NCBI GenBank assembly: GCA_017459225.1
Contig: JAFUDL010000306.1
Coordinates: forward strand, 1 to 8,599
Source of the DNA: Kiritimatiellia bacterium
Lineage (GTDB): Bacteria; Verrucomicrobiota; Kiritimatiellia; RFP12; UBA1067
Direction of reading: 5' to 3'
Length of the DNA stretch: 8,599 nt
Shown: in pieces, positions 1 through 5,066 of the stretch
How the letters are laid out: each line of letters starts with the position of its first letter
How positions within the stretch are numbered: the stretch's first letter is position 1
The notes under the pieces: model-generated
Told to the model about the DNA's origin: nothing
The model's input: only the letters and a program-made list of their open reading frames with translations
The model's database searches: none
Made by a program: the position numbers and the translations under genes

Positions 1-1035
1 CTTCGCTATGATGTAGTGGAAAAACCGAGAAATATCTACCTGAAAAACAGAGGAAAACCTGGCGATTTTGGAGTTTCCTCTTTTTTCTTGGAAAGTCGGG
101 TTATTGTCCAGCAGAGCCAGGCGCGAGCCGTCGGGATGGATGATCGCCACTTGCGGCGGGGTGATTTTTCTGTTTCGCCCGGCATAGTTGACCGCGAACC
201 GAATATTGTCTTTCGCCATCCACGACTGGCTGGGCTTGTAAAGTTCAGCCATGTAGCAGACGTACGACTCTCCAGCCCTTTTCAGGAACTCCTTGGAACC
301 AAGCACTTCATGGTCAAGAACTTTCATTGCCTTGCCTTCCTTGCTTGGACGTGAGTTGAGGAAGTAGGCGATGACGAACTTCCCCTCCTTCGCGGCCCGG
401 ACTTTCGCCGCCTTGAAGTCCTCCGTCCACCCCGACAGGAGCGACGTGGACGCGGCGGGAGGAGGCGGCAGGGGCTCCAGCACCGTGAAGCCGTCCGACT
501 TCTTGCCACCATCCTTCGCAAACAGGACATTGACCGACGCGTCACCGACATAGACCGGCTTCGCCTCCTCGTCGTCATTCCCTTCAATCTCCGCCGACAG
601 CCGGACTGACTTCAGCAAGACGCCCTTGTCATACACGTCGCTATCCAGGCCAAGGGGCTTTGTCATGGTGCCGGTGCCTTTGTATAGACCGGATGCGCCA
701 GTGCAGAAATCGAGACCGAGCCTGGCTGTGTTGCCGTTCTCTCCGAGGAAGATGCGCGCGTTCATGTTCGTCGGCACGTCATATTCGACGCGAAACAGCA
801 CAAAGTGCCTGGCCGACGGAACGACAACGCGCGTATCAGGCGGCAGGTACTTGACCACGACCCTGTCTCCTTGCGTTTCGTCCAACACGGCGACGCCCGT
901 GACCTTGAGCTTGACGCCGCTCGCATCCGCCGCGTTCGCGGCGAAAGTCGCGCCTGCCGCAAATGCGCCTGCGGTGACAGTGGCAACGAGACATGCCTTT
1001 GCGAGTTTAGCGTAGAGTGCTTTTTGTGTCATCAT
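1..1035 (-). CDS. Secreted protein with beta-rich N-terminus and CxxC-less thioredoxin-fold domain (3' end beyond window)
   Basis: The frame is open for 345 codons from the ATG at 1035 to position 1 with no stop, so the gene is cut by the window edge. Residues 1 to about 35 form a signal peptide (basic K5/K10/K13, Ala-rich core, likely cleavage after ANA35). Residues 40-185 are beta-rich and I do not recognise them. A Pro linker (LPPPP, about 189-193) leads to a thioredoxin-fold domain at about 202-310: it starts GWTEDFKAAKVRAAKEGK, continues with strand FVIAYF and then the helix where family members carry WCxxC. Here that site reads LNSRPSKEGKAMK, with no cysteine. The cis-Pro-like site is TPPQVAIIHPDG (292-303). 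The fold is known from periplasmic thiol-disulfide proteins (Thioredoxin_7/DsbD-C type). Without CxxC, redox catalysis is unlikely, and a binding or structural role is inferred. AAGGAG lies 7 nt before the first of two tandem ATGs. Composition changes in the last 35 codons (about 40% GC). Confidence 0.8.
   Translation of the reverse strand, partial: MMTQKALYAKLAKACLVATVTAGAFAAGATFAANAADASGVKLKVTGVAVLDETQGDRVVVKYLPPDTRVVVPSARHFVLFRVEYDVPTNMNARIFLGENGNTARLGLDFCTGASGLYKGTGTMTKPLGLDSDVYDKGVLLKSVRLSAEIEGNDDEEAKPVYVGDASVNVLFAKDGGKKSDGFTVLEPLPPPPAASTSLLSGWTEDFKAAKVRAAKEGKFVIAYFLNSRPSKEGKAMKVLDHEVLGSKEFLKRAGESYVCYMAELYKPSQSWMAKDNIRFAVNYAGRNRKITPPQVAIIHPDGSRLALLDNNPTFQEKRGNSKIARFSSVFQVDISRFFHYIIAK
49..81. 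terminator. Possible bidirectional terminator-like hairpin
   Basis: AGAGGAAA (49-56) and TTTCCTCT (74-81) form an 8-bp inverted repeat. On the plus strand a T-run follows directly (to 86); on the minus strand the arm is followed by G and five Ts. This is the shape of a hairpin shared by convergent genes. The stem is AT-rich and the 17-nt loop is long, so it would be weak. It lies inside the still-open frame of the thioredoxin-fold gene, which argues against a simple intergenic terminator. Confidence 0.3.
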
Positions 1036-1042
1036 GCCTTTG

Positions 1043-1048
1043 CTCCTT
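1043..1048 (-). promoter_or_regulatory. Shine-Dalgarno for the thioredoxin-fold gene
   Basis: AAGGAG on the minus strand lies 7 nt before the ATG at 1035 and 10 nt before the second, adjacent ATG at 1032. The spacing favours the first ATG as start. This site and the signal peptide behind it are the main support that the edge-cut frame is a real gene. Confidence 0.7.
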
Positions 1049-1072
1049 TTTGTAGAAAGATTTTGACGGGGA

Positions 1073-1309
1073 CTATCCCCCACATGTCTCGGGACCGGCG
1101 GTGAAAGCGCCAGAACCCGCGTTCGTCTTGAATTCTCCCGTCGTGCGGTCATACATGCCCAGCACGCCGTCCGAAAGCCGCTTCGCAGGCACGTAGTCGT
1201 GAACTATCGCGCCATCCTCGGCGAAGCGGCAGTAGTAGAGGCGCTGCCCGGCGCCTTGGCCAGATCCGCTCCAGGGCGCAAGCGCGGCAAAGATACCATG
1301 CTTTTTCAT
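1073..1309 (-). CDS. Small ORF: orphan C-terminal half of a LamG/concanavalin-like domain (possible gene remnant)
   Basis: This encodes 78 residues. From about residue 23 (RLYYCRFAEDGAIVHDYVPA) to 74 (GMYDRTTGEFKTNAGSGAF, then TAGPE) it matches, from memory, the conserved C-terminal strands of LamG-like jelly-roll domains that end very large secreted proteins in Verrucomicrobiota/Lentisphaerota-type bacteria. Such a domain is normally about 150-200 residues and follows other domains; here the N-terminal half is missing and there is no signal peptide. An in-frame TGA lies five codons before the ATG, so the ORF does not extend upstream. The start has AAGGGGG 5 nt before it, so translation is possible. 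Two readings remain: a decayed remnant of a larger gene that kept or gained a start, or a genuine small gene. I favour the remnant. It lies 75 bp after the lipoprotein gene and 37 bp before the next gene, same strand. Confidence 0.45.
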   Translation of the reverse strand: MKKHGIFAALAPWSGSGQGAGQRLYYCRFAEDGAIVHDYVPAKRLSDGVLGMYDRTTGEFKTNAGSGAFTAGPETCGG

Positions 1310-1314
1310 CTGGT

Positions 1315-1321
1315 CCCCCTT
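1315..1321 (-). promoter_or_regulatory. Shine-Dalgarno-like site before the small ORF
   Basis: AAGGGGG on the minus strand lies 5 nt upstream of the ATG at 1309. It fixes the only plausible start of the 78-residue ORF, because an in-frame TGA lies just upstream. Confidence 0.4.
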
Positions 1322-1324
1322 TCA

Positions 1325-1361
1325 GAAGTTTGGCATCTTACATTGACATTATGCCAACTTC
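1325..1361 (-). other. Imperfect intergenic hairpin between lipoprotein gene and small ORF
   Basis: On the minus strand, GAAGTTGGCAT (1361-1351) can pair with ATGCCAAACTTC (1336-1325): 11 base pairs with a single bulged A and a 14-nt loop. No T-run follows, so this is not a classical intrinsic terminator. It could be an operator, an RNA-processing or mRNA-stability hairpin, or chance. The upstream arm overlaps a weak promoter-like match (TTGCAG at 1376-1371, 17-nt spacer, CATAAT at 1353-1348), whose -10 is good but whose -35 is poor. Confidence 0.35.
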
Positions 1362-1384
1362 CCACATCCCCTGCAAACCGAACT

Positions 1385-4300
1385 TCAAAGCCGGATGCGA
1401 TAGGCGAATGATTTTGCGTCGCACTTCACCTTCAGCAGGTTGCCGGACTGGCTCCATACCGGCACCGCGGCGCCCTTCTCCGGACCGACCGCGTCCACGC
1501 CCGCCACCGTGCAGCCTGCCGCACCGAACGCTGCAAGGTCAATCTCGGCGGTAAAGGCATCGGAGTCCGGTAGCGGCGTGATCGTCCAGTCCGCAAAGCG
1601 GAACGAACCGTTTGTCTTTACGCCGCCGAACTGCACCTCACGCCCCGCGCGGTTCACTCCAAGCAGTCTGTCGCGCGCCGTCGCCTCGTCCGACGGACCC
1701 TCTGGCTTCCACGTGACGCCGGATATCTTGCCGACCGAGCGCACCACCTCGATCATGCCGCCCTCGATGCGGCGGCGGCCATCCGTCGGCGCGCCGCCAA
1801 GCGACAGGCGGTGGCCTCCCTTCGGATTCCACGCGCCGTAGCGCACCCGGTAGGTGCCTGCTGCCGTTTCGGACGGCACGACCAGATCGATGAACGTCTC
1901 ACATTTGCCTGCCTTCGCGAACACTTCCTTCGCGCGTGCCATGCCACACTGGAACACGATGCCCTCGTGCTCCTCGCTCTCGTTGCAGATGTGCACGAAC
2001 GGCTGGTATTCAGGCGCAGGACGAGTCATCTCCCACGACACGTGAAGCCGCAGCCGATCGGGCGCAACGACTTCGGCGCGCAGCGGATACGTGATGCCAC
2101 CATAGGCGCGGCTCAAGGACGGCTTGCGCGCGTCAATGAAGATGCCCTTCGGCGACTTCGCGAAAGCGTAACGCACGCCGTCCTTCTCCACCACGCCGCT
2201 CACCGTGCTGCGCGTGCGCGCGTAGTAGCCGTAGGGCGGCAGCACGATGCCGTTCGGCAGGCGCCACGTCGCGTTCGTCTGGCGGTTCGCCCACACCTCC
2301 CCGCCCTCGGAGAAGAACGAATGCTGGCGGTGGATGCTGCCCTCATACTTCAAGTCGAGGAACTCGGCGCGCCCGAGCTCCGCGCATGCGTCGTGCTGGA
2401 GCCAGTACGTCTTCACCGCGTTGCGCGAGAACGGCCCATCGCACATCGGGTTGCGTCCACCGATGATGCAGTTGGATAAATAGTCGTCGGAACCGTATCC
2501 GTGGAGTTCAGCGTCGCCTCCCTTGTGCCAGCCAGCCTCCTCCTGGTAGCGTCCGCCAAGCCCGCCCGCGAAGAGCACGTAGTAGCCGTGCGTGGCGATG
2601 TCATGCCACGGCGTGCGTTCGCTGTCGGCGAAGTTCGCCCCGCCAAGCAGCTTCGGCGCGCCGAAGTGGTCGCTCTGTCCGGCGTCCGCAATGCCCACGA
2701 GGTGGTCCTGCCCGGCCTCGCTCACGCACACGGCGTCCGGACGCCGAAAGCCCTCTCGGTACAGCTCAAATCCGCGTCCCCAGCTCGCCGAAGTCTCGTT
2801 CTTCGAGTGGAAGCGTCCCTCGCGGTCGAGGTAGTCGAACGGACCATGCGCCGTGAACACGTCGATGAATATCGCATCGGGATCGTAGCCCTTCTTCAGC
2901 AGCTTGGCATTGCGGAGGCACCACGGATGGAACGCGTGCGGCGCCCAGCGGTATGAACGCGCATGGCGGCCGGGGTTGAACCACGCAAGCTGCGGCGTGC
3001 CGTCAAGGTTGAACACCGTAAGGTCGTACGAGTAGCGGTCGCAGTCTGGATAGATGTCCGTGTAGTTGTCGTGCGGGCAGAAGAGCATCCCCGCAGCGCG
3101 GCAGGCATTGCGCATCGCGCCAAACGCTTCTTGATCGCCGCGCGGCGGATAAATCTCGGGCAGGCGGTAGTCGTAGCCCCAGCGCTGCCAGTCGTGCTTC
3201 ACGAAGATCGAGTCGTTCAGCCCGTACTTGGCGGCCTTCGCAATGTCTTCCGCCGCCTTCGCGTAGTCGCCGCTCCACTGGTCGAGGCACATGCGCGAGC
3301 CAAGCGCAGCCAGTCCGGGACTCGCCTTGTAGCCTGCGACGGCGCGGAAGCGGCGCCCTGCCTCGAACGCGCCCTTCGACGAGGGCACGAACGTGAATGT
3401 CGCATCATGGTGCGCGTGTAGGGAGAAGAGGTTCCTCTCGCCATCGCAGGAAACGGAATCCTGCACCACGTCCACGGCCTGCACCACCGAAAGGCCGTTC
3501 GCGTAGTCCGCGCCCACATGGCGCGTGGATAGGCCAAACCCGTTCGCGTGAAGCGAGAACCTCTTCGGACCCTCCACGACGTTGCCGAATCCCATATACA
3601 CGCGATGCGGCGTCTCTGAGGCGGGCCCCACGGCAAGATCCGCGATGCGCGGGAACCCGGCCGAGTCGCGCTTCGCGCCAGGGATCGACCAGGAGATTCG
3701 CAACGTGCCCTTCTCCTCGCGTAGGAACGCCTTTGCCTCTGGCGGTGCGGAACCATCACCCGTCTCCACCCGCGCAGTGAAGCCACGGAAAACCACCGAG
3801 CGTTCGCCGTCCGTGAACGCGAGCGCGCCGTCGATGAGGCCGCGCTCCCCATACGCCACGCCCGCGCCGTACACCACGTCGCATGCGTCCAGGCGCCAGC
3901 GCCCCGCAGTCGCGTCCGTTCCGGATGCGCGCGCCGTCTTCGCCGCTGCGAGCGCCGCCGCGCAGCGAGCCTTCCAGTCGGACTCATCCGGCACCTTCGG
4001 CTGCTTACCCACCAGTAGCTTAACGTCGCCCCAGCCGCCGCCGTCGCAGCACGTGTCCATCTTAGGTCCCGGACCCGTCCAGAGCCTGAGCGTGATCTTC
4101 TTCCCGGCCCACGGCGCGAGGTCTCCCCTCATGTCGCGCCACGTTAGGATGTCCTTCACGATCTGCGAGCAGACGAGCTGCGGCGCATGCCCTTCCTCCA
4201 CCACGAACACCTTGTACTCCACGCCATCGGAAGGCGGTGCGTCGTGGTGGTCCACAAGAAAGTTGGAACACGAGAACGCAAGCGGCCTGACCGCAGGAAG

Positions 4301-5017
4301 GTCAAGCGGGAAGTCGCTCCAGATGAACCCCGCCCCCTTCTTGTAGGGCGGATGCGTGTCGAAGCCGTTCTTCGCGATTCCACGTGGCGAGGGACTTACC
4401 TTCGCCTTGTGGGCGCCCCATTCCTTCGGCGCGCCGTCCGGATCGACGGCCATGACCTTCCCCTTCACCTCGATGAACGTCGAGCGCGCGAAGCCTGCGT
4501 CGAGGCTGAACGCGCCTGGACCAAGCTTCGGCGTGGCCACCTTGCGCACTGGACGCGGCGCGTTAGGATTTTTGTACATGAAGACCGCGATCGGGTGCGG
4601 CGCGTCCTCCTTCTTCGTGCCCGCAGGCGTGAAGCGCGCATGGACTGGATAGAGCGCGTTGAGAGCGCGCGGACGCGCCGTGCCCGTGTAGGCGAGCTCC
4701 TTCTTCTCGCCGGGCGCGAGCGTGAGGGGGCCCTGCGGGCCCACCACGTCCCAGTCGTCGTTCATCCACACCTCGAGTTCGCCGGAAACGGACTTCTCCG
4801 TCTTGTTCTCCAGCGTCACCGGAAAAGCTCGCGGCGCGCCGGCCTGCACCTCGGTGACGCCGAGCGGCCAGGCGTAGGGGTTCTTGCCGGGACGCTCGAT
4901 CTTCTGCGGGAACGAGCCGATCTCCACCTTCACGCCGCGCCGTTCCTCGACGGGCGGCAGATATGCACATGCCGCCAGCGCAATGGAGACGGCACCAAAA
5001 GCAATGCAATGTTTCAT
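1385..5017 (-). CDS. Large multidomain lipoprotein, putative glycoside hydrolase (TIM barrel, GH101/GH129/GH36-like)
   Basis: This complete 1210-residue protein starts at an ATG with GGAGGAG 7 nt upstream. It has a lipoprotein signal: K2, a short hydrophobic core and lipobox LAAC with Cys17, so it should be membrane-anchored outside the cytoplasm. By eye the order is: Ig/NEW3-like domain (about 55-130; 'LAPGEKKELAY'); galactose-binding-like beta-sandwich (about 165-337; ends in a 'GPGPKMDTCCDGGGWGDV' element common in such modules); Ala-rich segment (352-363); beta-sandwich (about 370-560); TIM-barrel-like region (about 570-850) with SIFVKHDWQRWGYDYRLPEI, AIFIDVF and AVCVSEAG strands; C-terminal beta domains (about 890-960 with LPPYGYYA; 970-1092; 1095-1210). 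Asp719 and Glu767 are my candidate nucleophile and acid/base, by analogy with the Asp/Glu pairs of GH101/GH129. Their 48-residue spacing is longer than in those families, so family assignment is uncertain. It lies 49 bp after the GH127 gene, likely the same operon. Substrate unknown. Confidence 0.75.
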   Translation of the reverse strand: MKHCIAFGAVSIALAACAYLPPVEERRGVKVEIGSFPQKIERPGKNPYAWPLGVTEVQAGAPRAFPVTLENKTEKSVSGELEVWMNDDWDVVGPQGPLTLAPGEKKELAYTGTARPRALNALYPVHARFTPAGTKKEDAPHPIAVFMYKNPNAPRPVRKVATPKLGPGAFSLDAGFARSTFIEVKGKVMAVDPDGAPKEWGAHKAKVSPSPRGIAKNGFDTHPPYKKGAGFIWSDFPLDLPAVRPLAFSCSNFLVDHHDAPPSDGVEYKVFVVEEGHAPQLVCSQIVKDILTWRDMRGDLAPWAGKKITLRLWTGPGPKMDTCCDGGGWGDVKLLVGKQPKVPDESDWKARCAAALAAAKTARASGTDATAGRWRLDACDVVYGAGVAYGERGLIDGALAFTDGERSVVFRGFTARVETGDGSAPPEAKAFLREEKGTLRISWSIPGAKRDSAGFPRIADLAVGPASETPHRVYMGFGNVVEGPKRFSLHANGFGLSTRHVGADYANGLSVVQAVDVVQDSVSCDGERNLFSLHAHHDATFTFVPSSKGAFEAGRRFRAVAGYKASPGLAALGSRMCLDQWSGDYAKAAEDIAKAAKYGLNDSIFVKHDWQRWGYDYRLPEIYPPRGDQEAFGAMRNACRAAGMLFCPHDNYTDIYPDCDRYSYDLTVFNLDGTPQLAWFNPGRHARSYRWAPHAFHPWCLRNAKLLKKGYDPDAIFIDVFTAHGPFDYLDREGRFHSKNETSASWGRGFELYREGFRRPDAVCVSEAGQDHLVGIADAGQSDHFGAPKLLGGANFADSERTPWHDIATHGYYVLFAGGLGGRYQEEAGWHKGGDAELHGYGSDDYLSNCIIGGRNPMCDGPFSRNAVKTYWLQHDACAELGRAEFLDLKYEGSIHRQHSFFSEGGEVWANRQTNATWRLPNGIVLPPYGYYARTRSTVSGVVEKDGVRYAFAKSPKGIFIDARKPSLSRAYGGITYPLRAEVVAPDRLRLHVSWEMTRPAPEYQPFVHICNESEEHEGIVFQCGMARAKEVFAKAGKCETFIDLVVPSETAAGTYRVRYGAWNPKGGHRLSLGGAPTDGRRRIEGGMIEVVRSVGKISGVTWKPEGPSDEATARDRLLGVNRAGREVQFGGVKTNGSFRFADWTITPLPDSDAFTAEIDLAAFGAAGCTVAGVDAVGPEKGAAVPVWSQSGNLLKVKCDAKSFAYRIRL

Positions 5018-5024
5018 GGTTGAA

Positions 5025-5031
5025 CTCCTCC
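5025..5031 (-). promoter_or_regulatory. Strong Shine-Dalgarno for the lipoprotein gene
   Basis: GGAGGAG lies 7 nt before the ATG at 5017, within the 49-bp gap after the GH127 stop codon. It supports this start, which is also the one that gives a proper lipoprotein signal, and independent strong initiation within the operon. Confidence 0.7.
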
Positions 5032-5066
5032 AGCAACATCGACTATTTGATGGCCACCCGTCATCC

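Noticed and set aside
16..354. Plus-strand 112-codon frame, and the 626-1015 plus frame
   Set aside because: Both lie opposite the minus-strand thioredoxin-fold gene, which has a signal peptide, a Shine-Dalgarno and domain motifs; the plus frames show none of these.
2225..2245. GTAGGGCGG match to the end of the 6008-6062 element (also near 4343)
   Set aside because: Only one arm is present. It encodes PPY inside normal domain sequence (LPPYGYYA, HPPYKK) and has no inverted partner nearby.
3217..3987. Minus-strand open frame of 256 codons inside the lipoprotein gene
   Set aside because: Arg/Ser-rich shadow frame with no recognisable motif, wholly inside the 1210-residue coding region.
4075..4095. 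GGTCC-C-GGACC palindrome in the lipoprotein gene
   Set aside because: Short, and explained by the encoded TGPGPK motif that is common in galactose-binding-like modules; no flanking repeat structure.
4187..5023. Plus-strand open frame of 278 codons opposite the lipoprotein start
   Set aside because: Antisense shadow rich in Arg, Leu and Val; the minus-strand gene has a lipobox and a strong Shine-Dalgarno.
5018..5066. Possible terminator between GH127 and lipoprotein genes
   Set aside because: The gap has only a weak 4-bp stem and no T-run; it looks like a simple intra-operon spacer.
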